Assembly (NCBI GenBank): GCA_946538445.1
Contig: CAMNGO010000006.1
Location: forward strand, 1-26,448
Source: an uncultured Lachnospiraceae bacterium
Lineage (GTDB): Bacteria; Bacillota; Clostridia; Lachnospirales; Lachnospiraceae
DNA: 26,448 nt
Direction: 5' to 3'
In this document: piece by piece, positions 14,909 through 22,591 of the stretch
Position numbering within the stretch: the stretch's first letter is position 1
Layout of the letters: every line of letters starts with the position of its first letter
The notes under the pieces: model-generated
The model's input: the letters and a program-made list of their open reading frames with translations, nothing else
Told to the model about the DNA's origin: nothing
Database searches by the model: none
Program-made: the position numbers and the translations under genes

Positions 14909-17168
14909 TATGTCAGAGCGAATTATCCGATCAGAGTTTTCTGATATCATGCAAAAATCATATATCGATTACGCCATGAGTGTCATCTGCCAGAGGGCTC
15001 TTCCCGACGTGCGGGATGGCCTGAAACCGGTGCAGAGAAGGGTTTTGTATGCCATGCAGGAGCTGGGGCTCCGGTCTGACCGTCCCCACCGGAAATCTGC
15101 CCGTATCGTGGGAGATACCATGGGTAAATATCACCCCCACGGGGATACGTCTATCTATGACGCTCTGGTGGTGATGGAACAGGACTTTAAAAAGGGTATG
15201 CCCCTGGTGGACGGACACGGGAATTTCGGCTCGATCGAAGGGGATGGAGCAGCGGCCATGCGTTATACCGAGGCCAAATTACAGAAATTCACACAGGATG
15301 TCTACCTGGCGGATATGGATAAAAATATCGTGGACTTTCAACCCAATTTTGATGAGACGGAGAAAGAACCGGTGGTTCTCCCCGTCCGGATCCCCAATCT
15401 CCTGATCAACGGGGCAGAGGGAATCGCCGTGGGTATGACCACGAATATTCCGCCCCATAATCTGGGGGAAGTGGTGGATGGCATCATCGCCTACATGGAT
15501 CATGAGGACATCACGGTCAAAGAGCTGATGCAGTATATCAAGGGGCCGGATTTCCCCACAGGCGGCCTGGTGGTCAATGAGAACGATTTATTGGACATCT
15601 ATGAGACAGGTGCCGGCAAGATCAAGATTCGCGGTAAGGTGGAACTGGAACGGTCCAGAAAGAAAAGCGGGAAGGATAAGCTGGTGATCTCGGAGATTCC
15701 CTACACCATGATTGGCGCAAATATCGGTAAGTTCATCTCGGATGTGGTGGGACTCATCGAAGGGAAGAAGACTGCAGATATCACTGATATCTCCAATGAA
15801 TCTTCCAAAGAAGGAATCCGCATCGTCCTGGAACTGAAGAAGAATGCGGATGTGGAGAGACTTAAGAATCTCTTATACAAGAAGACCAGGCTGGAGGATA
15901 CTTTCGGTGTAAACATGCTGGCCATCGTGGATGGAAGACCGGAACAGTTAAGTCTGAAGGACATCATCCGCCACCACACCAATTTCCACTATGAACTGGT
16001 GCGCAGAAAATATACCACTCTTCTGGAGAGGGCCCTGGAGCAAAAGGAGATCAAAGAAGGACTTATCCAGGCCTGTGATGTGATCGACCTGATTATTGAG
16101 ATCTTAAGAGGCAGCAGCAACCTTAAACAGGCAAAGGCCTGCCTTATGGAGGGGGTCACGGAAGGAATCAATTTCCGAAGCCAGAAATCAAAAAAACAGG
16201 CGGCAAAGCTTCGCTTCACGGAGAAACAAGCCACCGCCATCCTGGAGATGAGGCTCTACCGGTTGATCGGGTTGGAAATCCTTGCCCTGCAGGAGGAGTA
16301 TGCAAAACTTCTTTCCGAGATCAGCCAGTATGAGAAGATTCTCAATGATCCAAAAGAGATGAAGAAGGTCATCAAGAAAGACCTCCTGAAGATCAAGAAA
16401 GAATATGGATTTGAACGCAAGACCGTTCTTACCAACGCCAAGGCAGCCGTGGTGGAGGAACTTCCGGTGGAAGAGAAGGAAGTTGTCTTCGTTATGGACC
16501 GTTTTGGCTATGGCAAGACTATGGATAAGGCAACCTACGACAGGAATGAGGAGACCGTCAAGGCAGAGTACACCTTCATCGTGCCCTGCAGGAATACAGA
16601 CAGATTGGTCCTCTTTACTCAGGACGGAATGATGCATCAGCTGAAAGCCATGGATCTGCCTGCCGGACGGCTGAGGGACAAGGGTGTTCCCCTGGATAAT
16701 GTCTGCAACTATGACCATGCAAGCCAGCAGATTCTGGCCATCTTCCCCATGGAAGAACTGGAAGGGAAAGAACTCCTCTTTGTCACCAGGAAATCCATGG
16801 TTAAGTTCGTGGAGGCTTCCGAATTTATCGTCTCCAAGAAAACAGTAGCTTCCACCAAGCTGGGAGAAGGGGATGAGGTTGTCTACATCAGTTTATTATC
16901 CGAGGAAGAGAAGCAGAAGAAGAGCATCGTTCTTCAAAGCGCCAACGGATATTTCCTTCGTTTTTCCATCGATGAGATCGGAAAGAAGAAGAAAGCCACG
17001 ATTGGTCTTCGGGGAATGAGCTTAAAGGGAGAAGACCAAGTGAGATCCGTGTATCTCTGTGATGCCGGGGACACCTCCGCCCACATTATGTACAAAGAGA
17101 AGGAATTATATCTTGGCAAACTGAAACTGACTTCCAGGGATGGAAGAGGAACCAAGGTGAGAAGATAG
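14901..17168 (+). CDS. parC: Type IIA topoisomerase cleavage subunit, probably topoisomerase IV ParC
   Basis: This 755-residue subunit cuts and rejoins DNA through Y122 (in AMRYTEAK). The N-terminal winged-helix/tower core is strongly GyrA-like: RALPDVRDGLKPVQRR, and HPHGDTSIYD at 78-87, where T83 and D87 match the quinolone-region positions of E. coli GyrA. The C-terminal pinwheel domain (about 515-755) has no canonical GyrA box (QRRGGRG). The corresponding places read AGRLRDKG and GKKKKATIG. This suggests decatenation rather than negative supercoiling, hence ParC. The final residues RDGRGTKVRR are very basic. ATG 14901 lies only three bases after GGAGG (14893-14897); ATG 14910, twelve bases away, is the alternative start. 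Confidence 0.87.
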   Translation: MYSMSERIIRSEFSDIMQKSYIDYAMSVICQRALPDVRDGLKPVQRRVLYAMQELGLRSDRPHRKSARIVGDTMGKYHPHGDTSIYDALVVMEQDFKKGMPLVDGHGNFGSIEGDGAAAMRYTEAKLQKFTQDVYLADMDKNIVDFQPNFDETEKEPVVLPVRIPNLLINGAEGIAVGMTTNIPPHNLGEVVDGIIAYMDHEDITVKELMQYIKGPDFPTGGLVVNENDLLDIYETGAGKIKIRGKVELERSRKKSGKDKLVISEIPYTMIGANIGKFISDVVGLIEGKKTADITDISNESSKEGIRIVLELKKNADVERLKNLLYKKTRLEDTFGVNMLAIVDGRPEQLSLKDIIRHHTNFHYELVRRKYTTLLERALEQKEIKEGLIQACDVIDLIIEILRGSSNLKQAKACLMEGVTEGINFRSQKSKKQAAKLRFTEKQATAILEMRLYRLIGLEILALQEEYAKLLSEISQYEKILNDPKEMKKVIKKDLLKIKKEYGFERKTVLTNAKAAVVEELPVEEKEVVFVMDRFGYGKTMDKATYDRNEETVKAEYTFIVPCRNTDRLVLFTQDGMMHQLKAMDLPAGRLRDKGVPLDNVCNYDHASQQILAIFPMEELEGKELLFVTRKSMVKFVEASEFIVSKKTVASTKLGEGDEVVYISLLSEEEKQKKSIVLQSANGYFLRFSIDEIGKKKKATIGLRGMSLKGEDQVRSVYLCDAGDTSAHIMYKEKELYLGKLKLTSRDGRGTKVRR

Positions 17169-17189
17169 AATCCCGACATATCAGATGAT

Positions 17190-17229
17190 ATAAAATGAAA
17201 ACCCCAGGCACAAAAAAGTGCCTGGGGTT
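17190..17229 (-). terminator. Intrinsic terminator between convergent parC and L,D-transpeptidase genes
   Basis: AACCCCAGGCAC (17200-17211) pairs perfectly with GTGCCTGGGGTT (17218-17229) around an A6 loop. The T-rich side lies on the - strand after the stem, so it best serves the L,D-transpeptidase gene, but the stem may also slow + strand transcription leaving parC. Confidence 0.8.
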
Positions 17230-17236
17230 AATTGAT

Positions 17237-18955
17237 TTAATAAATGATAACGGGGAAGTTCTCATCCACATATTCGAACAGGGTGGCTGCAGCCCAGGTA
17301 GGACAGTTTACACAGCCATGAGAACCGTTGGTCTTATAGATATTGCCGCCGAAGCTGTCCCTCCAGCTGGCGTCATGTAAGCCCTGGTTACCATTAAAAG
17401 GCATCCAATATTCCACGTGGGAACGATAAGGGGTTCCGTCTGCATTATAACCTTCCAGGTAATCATCCCGTTTCTTATAGGTGATTCCATAGACGCCGGA
17501 ATAGGTAACGTGAGGCGGTTTGCCGGTGACCACGGAGGTATTCATGATACAGTCTCCGTCCACGAAAAGCCATAATTCCTGGGCAGCCAGGTTGACTTCC
17601 ACATAAGAATCTCCGATGTCCGTCTCCTTGGTCTGGATGGCGGCCTTGTAGGAATAAATCGGCTTCCGATTCACATCCTCGCCGCTTTTCAACTCTTTGA
17701 TAAGCTTCTTTTTCTCTTTCTGGAAATCGATCCTCCATCCGTAATCGCCGTCATGAACATTGATCTTATTTCCGTTTGCAGTTGTAAAGGGTCGGGCGCT
17801 GCCCATGGTATTATATTTATTTCCCAGGGATTCCACATAATCTCCCACAAGACTGCTCAGCAGTTCCACCTTGAAATCTTTGGAGATGGAGATCCAGTTT
17901 TTGGTGGTATTGTAATCAATGGTTTCCGTGGCATAAGTGAAATCATGGACGATGGTACCATGGGTGAATTTGTTGGCTTTATCCCGTGCCTTGATAACAA
18001 CCTCGTCCTTGGCGTAATATTTCGGAAGTTTATAGATGTCTTCCTCCACCAGATCAATGGATGTCTTACAGCTTGCCAGGGATTCGTCGATGGCTGCAGT
18101 CAGCCTCTTCTTAATGACGGTATTGCCAAGAACCTCCGGCACGATCTCGAACTCTGTCTCACCGGCCTGTATATAGGTGCTGACCGGCGCGACTATGTTT
18201 TCTTTTTTAAAGCATTCCAGGGAATCCACCAGAGCGTTCATGGCATCTTTGTCATAGCTCACATTCAGAGTCAGAGTGTTATTCTTATCTCCGAACATAT
18301 TGGTGAACCATAATCTGGGATCCAGGGAATCAAAGAGGTCCTGCACCTGGCTTCCCACGTCAATAACGGTGTGGACGGCGGAAGCGGAGATCGTTTCTTC
18401 CCGCTCTTTTTCCTTGAGGACGATGGAGTGGGCATCGATATCATCGGTAAATACCTTCTCTGCTTCCTCCACGGTCAGCTCCCCGAGACTCTTTCCATTT
18501 GCCTTTATGGCATGGGGAAAATGACTGGAATAATAGTAGTAGCCTCCTCCATAGACAGCGCCGAGAAGAACCACAAGGGCTGCCAGGACAAAAGGCCAGC
18601 GACGCTTCTTTCTAACGGGTGCTTCCTCGACAACCTTCGCTGCTTCTGCGTGATCGACCTCTGCTGTATTGTCCGTTGTTTCTGCGTGATCAACTGTTGG
18701 GGTGTTGTCCGCTGTTTCGCTGTTATCAGCTGCTGCTGCATTGTCCACTGTTTCAGTGGTATCGGCTGCTACTGTATTGTCTGCAGTTTCTGTATTTTCA
18801 ACTGCTACTGTATTATCAGCAGATTCTGTATTCTCCACCATTGCCGTCTCTACGACTTCATCCACGGAAGGAGTTTCCGGCATGACGGTGTCTTTCTCTT
18901 TATCTTCTATATCCGGCTCTTTTCCCTCCGGAGTATTCAAAAGATCATTACTCAT
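17237..18955 (-). CDS. YkuD-type L,D-transpeptidase with repeat-bearing cytoplasmic tail
   Basis: This 572-residue type II membrane protein forms 3-3 cross-links in peptidoglycan outside the cell. It has an acidic cytoplasmic N-terminus (1-115) with five 12-residue repeats (43-102), a basic RKKRR stop signal, a membrane helix (about 120-142), an extended region resembling the PG_binding_4 domain family (about 150-430), and a C-terminal YkuD domain (about 445-572). Catalytic residues are H527 in GLHD, and H546 and C548 in SHGCVN. The start is ATG 18955 with AGGAAGG just upstream. It has its own promoter and a terminator, so it is probably monocistronic. L,D-transpeptidation bypasses beta-lactam-sensitive PBPs, which matters in a window that also holds a PBP. 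Confidence 0.95.
   Translation of the reverse strand: MSNDLLNTPEGKEPDIEDKEKDTVMPETPSVDEVVETAMVENTESADNTVAVENTETADNTVAADTTETVDNAAAADNSETADNTPTVDHAETTDNTAEVDHAEAAKVVEEAPVRKKRRWPFVLAALVVLLGAVYGGGYYYYSSHFPHAIKANGKSLGELTVEEAEKVFTDDIDAHSIVLKEKEREETISASAVHTVIDVGSQVQDLFDSLDPRLWFTNMFGDKNNTLTLNVSYDKDAMNALVDSLECFKKENIVAPVSTYIQAGETEFEIVPEVLGNTVIKKRLTAAIDESLASCKTSIDLVEEDIYKLPKYYAKDEVVIKARDKANKFTHGTIVHDFTYATETIDYNTTKNWISISKDFKVELLSSLVGDYVESLGNKYNTMGSARPFTTANGNKINVHDGDYGWRIDFQKEKKKLIKELKSGEDVNRKPIYSYKAAIQTKETDIGDSYVEVNLAAQELWLFVDGDCIMNTSVVTGKPPHVTYSGVYGITYKKRDDYLEGYNADGTPYRSHVEYWMPFNGNQGLHDASWRDSFGGNIYKTNGSHGCVNCPTWAAATLFEYVDENFPVIIY
18650..18829 (-). repeat. Five in-frame 36-bp tandem repeats coding an acidic 12-residue motif
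   Basis: Residues 43-102 of the L,D-transpeptidase consist of five 12-residue units with consensus TETADNTVAADN (TESADNTVAVEN, TETADNTVAADT, TETVDNAAAADN, SETADNTPTVDH, AETTDNTAEVDH). The period of exactly 36 bases keeps the frame, and unit number may vary between strains. The units are Thr/Asp/Glu-rich and lie on the cytoplasmic side. Confidence 0.9.
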
Positions 18956-19001
18956 ATAACCCTTCCTCTCATTTTCATATCAACACGATAGGCAATATTA
19001 T

Positions 19002-19031
19002 AGTATATGTGACAGAAAAAAGAAAGGTCAA
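19002..19031 (-). promoter_or_regulatory. Promoter of the L,D-transpeptidase gene
   Basis: On the - strand TTGACC (19031-19026) and TATACT (19007-19002) are separated by 18 bases, each one mismatch from consensus. A leader of about 40 bases leads to the AGGAAGG ribosome site. Confidence 0.7.
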
Positions 19032-19096
19032 TTTTTCTTAATTATTTGTGAATTTTTTTTACAAAATTGGTAACTTTTCAGAATGAAATCCGTTTT

Positions 19097-19588
19097 TTAA
19101 TCCATCTCATTAAGATTTCTAAAAAAAGCCTCCACCTGTTCCGGACTGTTACTGCATAATTGAGAATTATGGAAGCGTGGATCCTGTGTAACGTCCTTGC
19201 CAAACCAGGCGGGAGGGATATAAGCATTTGCCTGCTCCACCGATGTAAATTCTACCTCTGCTATACAGAATCCTTCGTATTCCTCATGAAAGAGGTCCAG
19301 TTCGATAAGGAGCCCCTCCTTCTCCGGTATCTTATATCTGGTTTTGGAAATCAGCATGCCATCCTTCTTGTTTTTCAGATGTGTAAAGGAGGACTCATTG
19401 ATTGGCATCTCAATCTCCTCCCTGGCCAGCAAGCCGCCTGATTTCAGTGTCAGAATGTATTCTTCATTTTTCTTTCTGACCCGGATTACCGGTGAGGTGC
19501 AGACGTATGCCTGACATAATTCATCATGAGGATACTGATCCAGATGATCGGGTAGCTTTTTTACCAGAAATTTTCTTTCTATTTCCAT
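19097..19588 (-). CDS. CYTH-domain protein (triphosphate tunnel metalloenzyme family)
   Basis: This 163-residue cytosolic protein begins at ATG 19588, directly after a GGAGGAGG site; ten further upstream in-frame codons from 19618 span that site and are unlikely to be coding. The CYTH signature ExExK is at residues 2-6 (EIERK). Alternating charged strands follow as expected for the beta tunnel: RVRKK, LTLKS, REEIEM, KTRYKI, IELDLF and AEVEF. The family hydrolyses inorganic or nucleoside/thiamine triphosphates, or acts as class IV adenylate cyclase; the substrate cannot be told from sequence. It lies 141 bases before the L,D-transpeptidase gene on the same strand, with no clear terminator between them, and read-through is possible. 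Confidence 0.88.
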   Translation of the reverse strand: MEIERKFLVKKLPDHLDQYPHDELCQAYVCTSPVIRVRKKNEEYILTLKSGGLLAREEIEMPINESSFTHLKNKKDGMLISKTRYKIPEKEGLLIELDLFHEEYEGFCIAEVEFTSVEQANAYIPPAWFGKDVTQDPRFHNSQLCSNSPEQVEAFFRNLNEMD

Positions 19589-19690
19589 ATTTCCTCCTCC
19601 TTGCTGTCTCTTATCCATTTGTCAATTACAAAATACACCTATCTCAGATTTTATGGAAGCATAATTTCAAAAATAAATAAAGGCCCTTAC

Positions 19691-19719
19691 TTGATTAACC
19701 GACCTATTTGGGATAAAAT
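19691..19719 (+). promoter_or_regulatory. Promoter of the DJ-1 family gene
   Basis: TTGATT (19691-19696) and TAAAAT (19714-19719) are spaced by 17 bases, about 55 bases before the start codon. The - strand CYTH gene starts at 19588, so this is a divergent intergenic region. It probably also serves the next genes, which lack obvious promoters. Confidence 0.6.
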
Positions 19720-19774
19720 AGTTAAGATTAAAGATAGAGTGTTGGAATACGGGAAACAAATGGAGGGACGATAG

Positions 19775-20317
19775 ATGGTATATGTGTTTTTCGCGGAAGG
19801 ATTTGAGGAAGTTGAGGCATTGACCACAGTGGACCTGATCCGGAGAAGTGGAGCAGAGTTAAGGACTGTATCTGTCATGGATAAAAAGCAAGTGACAGGC
19901 TCTCATGGGATAACGATAGAGACTGACCTCCTATTTGAAGAGACAGAGATGCCGGCAGATATGCTGATCCTTCCCGGAGGTATGCCGGGGACCAAAAATC
20001 TGGGAGCCCACCAAGGCCTATGCAGGATGCTTGAGGAACAGAATGAGAAAAAGGGCTGGCTGGCAGCTATTTGCGCAGCTCCGTCTGTATTTGCCAATCT
20101 TGGATTCCTGAAGGACAAAAAGGCTACCAGCTACCCGGGAGCCGTCACGGGTCAGGATTGTGAAGCTTACCTGGAGGAAGAGGTTGTGTCAGATGCCCAT
20201 ATCGTCACCAGCCGTGGTGTCGGTACAGCAATCCCCTTTGCCTTGAGGTTGGTTGAGATATTGAAAGGCACAGAAGCAGCGGATCAGATAGCCGAGTCCA
20301 TCATCTATCGGAGATAA
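19775..20317 (+). CDS. DJ-1/PfpI family protein
   Basis: This is a 180-residue flavodoxin-like protein of the DJ-1/ThiJ/PfpI superfamily. The nucleophile elbow contains C100 in AAICAAPS, and E14 in GFEEVE matches the conserved Glu that tunes the cysteine. Family members act as glyoxalase/deglycase-like or chaperone-type stress proteins; which applies here cannot be told. It is close to DJ-1 in length (189 residues), and a GG-MPG turn (68-72) matches the family. ATG 19775 follows GGAGGG by seven bases. The next gene starts 28 bases after the stop, so the two are likely co-transcribed. Confidence 0.93.
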   Translation: MVYVFFAEGFEEVEALTTVDLIRRSGAELRTVSVMDKKQVTGSHGITIETDLLFEETEMPADMLILPGGMPGTKNLGAHQGLCRMLEEQNEKKGWLAAICAAPSVFANLGFLKDKKATSYPGAVTGQDCEAYLEEEVVSDAHIVTSRGVGTAIPFALRLVEILKGTEAADQIAESIIYRR

Positions 20318-20345
20318 ATATTCGGATAATTAAGAGGAAATATGA

Positions 20346-21146
20346 ATGGAAGAAAATAAAAATTACGGGTTATTTGATCAAATACCGATATCTTTTTTTA
20401 AACCAAGCAGGTACAAAGAGCTATTGCATCTGAAAAAAAGCCGTCTGGTAGGATTCGTAATCTTCATCACCTTTCTTTCTTTTGCCCTGGAGACATTGAT
20501 ACCTTTCCTGGCATGGGATGTAAGTGTGGGTGGATTGAATAATATGGTGACCAACGGGATACCCTCATTTACTTTGGAAAACGGAGTATTTGAGATAGAG
20601 AGCCCCATGGAGATTAAGATGCCCGGCTTCATCTATATTAAGGCGGATTCCTCCGTGGAAGCCAACAAACAGGAGGAAGTGAACATCGATTATCCGGAAG
20701 TGATTCTCATCTCCAGGACAAACATGATGTTAAAGAATTCCGGTATGGTCTATGAGATAAAGTTTTCCGATGTGGAGCAAACCGTAAATAATCAGAGTCT
20801 TCTGAATGTCATGCCGGTGGCCAAGGTTATGCTGGTTATCACTTTTGTACTCACTTACCTGACCAAGGTTGCGGCATACCTGATCTCGGTGCTTTTCTTT
20901 GCCCTCATCTCCAGGACCATGGCCAGGGATAAGGAAGGAAAGCCGGTGCCTTTCCGGACAGCCTTTATCTTCGCAATCTATGCGAGAGCACCTTTTGTTC
21001 TCCTGTCAGGGATCAATGCATGCCTGGGCAATCCGATCGGCCCCATCTGGGTCATTTTCCTGGGAGTCTTTATGACCATGCATTATATCTTTGTCGCGGA
21101 GAAGGCTGAGCTGGGGATTGATAATCGCAGACAGGATCAGTATTGA
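20346..21146 (+). CDS. DUF1189-like integral membrane protein
   Basis: This 266-residue protein has one N-terminal membrane helix (about 34-56), an extracytoplasmic stretch of about 100 residues with beta-strand character (FTLENGVFEIESP, GFIYIKAD), then several helices (about 157-250) and a short charged tail. This layout matches DUF1189 membrane proteins, whose function is not established; the match is from memory of the pattern. An alternative is a YIP1-like family. AAGAGGAAA precedes ATG 20346. The position between a DJ-1 gene and cobU offers no clear function. Confidence 0.75.
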   Translation: MEENKNYGLFDQIPISFFKPSRYKELLHLKKSRLVGFVIFITFLSFALETLIPFLAWDVSVGGLNNMVTNGIPSFTLENGVFEIESPMEIKMPGFIYIKADSSVEANKQEEVNIDYPEVILISRTNMMLKNSGMVYEIKFSDVEQTVNNQSLLNVMPVAKVMLVITFVLTYLTKVAAYLISVLFFALISRTMARDKEGKPVPFRTAFIFAIYARAPFVLLSGINACLGNPIGPIWVIFLGVFMTMHYIFVAEKAELGIDNRRQDQY

Positions 21147-21188
21147 TTAACGATATATTTTTCATGAAAGCAGAATGGAGGGATTTTT

Positions 21189-21743
21189 ATGTCAAAAGTG
21201 ATTATGGTTACCGGTGGAAGCCGGAGTGGAAAGAGTGTTCTGGCCGAGCAGAAGGCCAAGGAACATGGAAAACGCAGCGTACTGTATATCGCCACTGCCA
21301 TTCCCACCGATGAAGATATGAAGGAAAGGATCCGGATCCATCAGGAGAGAAGGGATTCCCAGTGGGGGACCTATGAGGGATACCGGGACCTGGGTGATGT
21401 GATCCGTGAAACGGAGAAGAATACCATCCTGCTGGATTGTATTACAGTTCTGATCACCAACATCCTCTTTGAGGAGGAGAGGGACTTCGATACCATCTCC
21501 AAAGAGGAGATTGCGGATATCGAAGCGGATGTAATGAAGGAGCTGGGCAATATCGTCAAAGGCGCCCGGGATGGAAACAAGACTTTGATCCTGGTGACAA
21601 ATGAACTGGGCATGTCCATGGTTTCCTCCTATCGTCTGGGGAGAATCTTTACGGACATGGCCGGGAAAGCAAACCAGTTGCTGGCATCTCTCAGTGAGGA
21701 AGTCTATATCTCCATCAGCGGAGTTCCGCTGCGCCTGAAATAG
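21189..21743 (+). CDS. cobU: Adenosylcobinamide kinase / adenosylcobinamide-phosphate guanylyltransferase CobU
   Basis: This 184-residue bifunctional enzyme phosphorylates adenosylcobinamide and then transfers GMP to it, in late cobalamin (nucleotide loop) assembly or cobinamide salvage. Visible marks are the P-loop GGSRSGKS (9-16), the strand YIATA (33-37), the guanylylated His region IRIHQERR with H51, LLDCITV, and a C-terminal TNELG...GRIFTDMAGKANQLLA block typical of CobU/CobP. Length fits the family (about 180). ATG 21189 follows GGAGG. No other cobalamin gene is in the window, so it stands alone here; partners such as cobS and cobC should lie elsewhere. Confidence 0.95.
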   Translation: MSKVIMVTGGSRSGKSVLAEQKAKEHGKRSVLYIATAIPTDEDMKERIRIHQERRDSQWGTYEGYRDLGDVIRETEKNTILLDCITVLITNILFEEERDFDTISKEEIADIEADVMKELGNIVKGARDGNKTLILVTNELGMSMVSSYRLGRIFTDMAGKANQLLASLSEEVYISISGVPLRLK

Positions 21744-21786
21744 GGAAAAGGATTCCATTTTTTAAAATATATAAAGAAAGGCAGAT

Positions 21787-22560
21787 GTGCAGGCTATGAT
21801 CGGAAATGTCCGAAGACTGTCCCGGCTTCTGTTTCTTGCTTTATGCCTGATGATTTTTCTCATGCAGTGCCTGAAGATCGGAAAAGATTTCAGAGAGCAT
21901 CATCAGGCAGAGAAGGAGTATGAAGACTGGGCCGACCATACCAAAGAGGAGAGGGGTGGAGATTCCGTGGAATCTGCCATCGATTTTGAACGTCTGCAAA
22001 AGAGAAATCCGGATATTGTGGCATGGATCCACATACCGGATACGACCATCGACTATCCGGTAGTACAGGGAAGCGATAATACATATTACCTGAATCATAC
22101 CGCCGCCGGGAGGGAGAATTCCTCCGGTGCGATCTTTCTGGATGCAGGGTGTGATACCGCTTTTACGGGAAACAATTATATTATATATGGGCATAATATG
22201 AGAACAAAAAAGATGTTCGGAGGGCTGAAAGACCTCTATGATCCCACATATAATGAGAAGGCTTCCCTTCTGTTACATCCGGATATTGTCATTAATATCC
22301 CCGGGGTGGAGATTACCTACCGCATTTTCTCCGTCCGCAGGATAAACCTGAATACACAGCAAGGTGTCTATGCTCTGACCTTTTCCAATGACAGGGAGAG
22401 GGAGGACTACATAGAAGAAGCCCGGAACCAATCTCTTATGAAAGGGGAGGAAACATCTTGCCCGGGATCTTCGATTCTGACGCTTTCCACCTGTTCTTCC
22501 TCGGGAGAAAGTTGGAGGTTTGTGGTTCAGGCATACGAGATACATAAGAAATACAGATAA
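21787..22560 (+). CDS. srtB: Class B sortase
   Basis: This 257-residue membrane-anchored transpeptidase should attach surface proteins to the wall after cleaving a C-terminal sorting motif. It has an N-terminal signal-anchor (about 11-30), a polar linker, and the sortase barrel (about 65-257). Catalytic residues are H136 in IYGHNM, C236 in LTLSTC and R244 in WRFVVQA. TLSTC and the length are typical of class B. The start is GTG 21787, five bases after AAAGG; ATG 21796 is an alternative. No substrate with a sorting signal is encoded in the window, so it probably acts as a housekeeping or remote-substrate sortase. The LTA-synthase-like gene begins 31 bases downstream. Confidence 0.93.
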   Translation: MQAMIGNVRRLSRLLFLALCLMIFLMQCLKIGKDFREHHQAEKEYEDWADHTKEERGGDSVESAIDFERLQKRNPDIVAWIHIPDTTIDYPVVQGSDNTYYLNHTAAGRENSSGAIFLDAGCDTAFTGNNYIIYGHNMRTKKMFGGLKDLYDPTYNEKASLLLHPDIVINIPGVEITYRIFSVRRINLNTQQGVYALTFSNDREREDYIEEARNQSLMKGEETSCPGSSILTLSTCSSSGESWRFVVQAYEIHKKYR

Positions 22561-22591
22561 GCATTGTCTGCGAAGTCAGGAGGTGAGAAGA

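Noticed and set aside
18650..18829. 36-bp periodic repeats considered as a CRISPR array
   Set aside because: Units are directly adjacent with no spacers, and they keep a coding frame.
18371..18991. Cys-rich repetitive + strand open frame opposite the L,D-transpeptidase
   Set aside because: It is the antisense image of the 36-bp repeats in a gene with a clear YkuD domain; its repeats reflect the sense strand.
21744..21786. Possible terminator between cobU and the sortase gene
   Set aside because: The only stem is 4 bp (GGAA/TTCC) before a T run, too weak to call.
22520..22591. Upstream extension of the LTA-synthase-like frame
   Set aside because: It overlaps the sortase and has no ribosome site; TTG 22592 follows GGAGG by eight bases.
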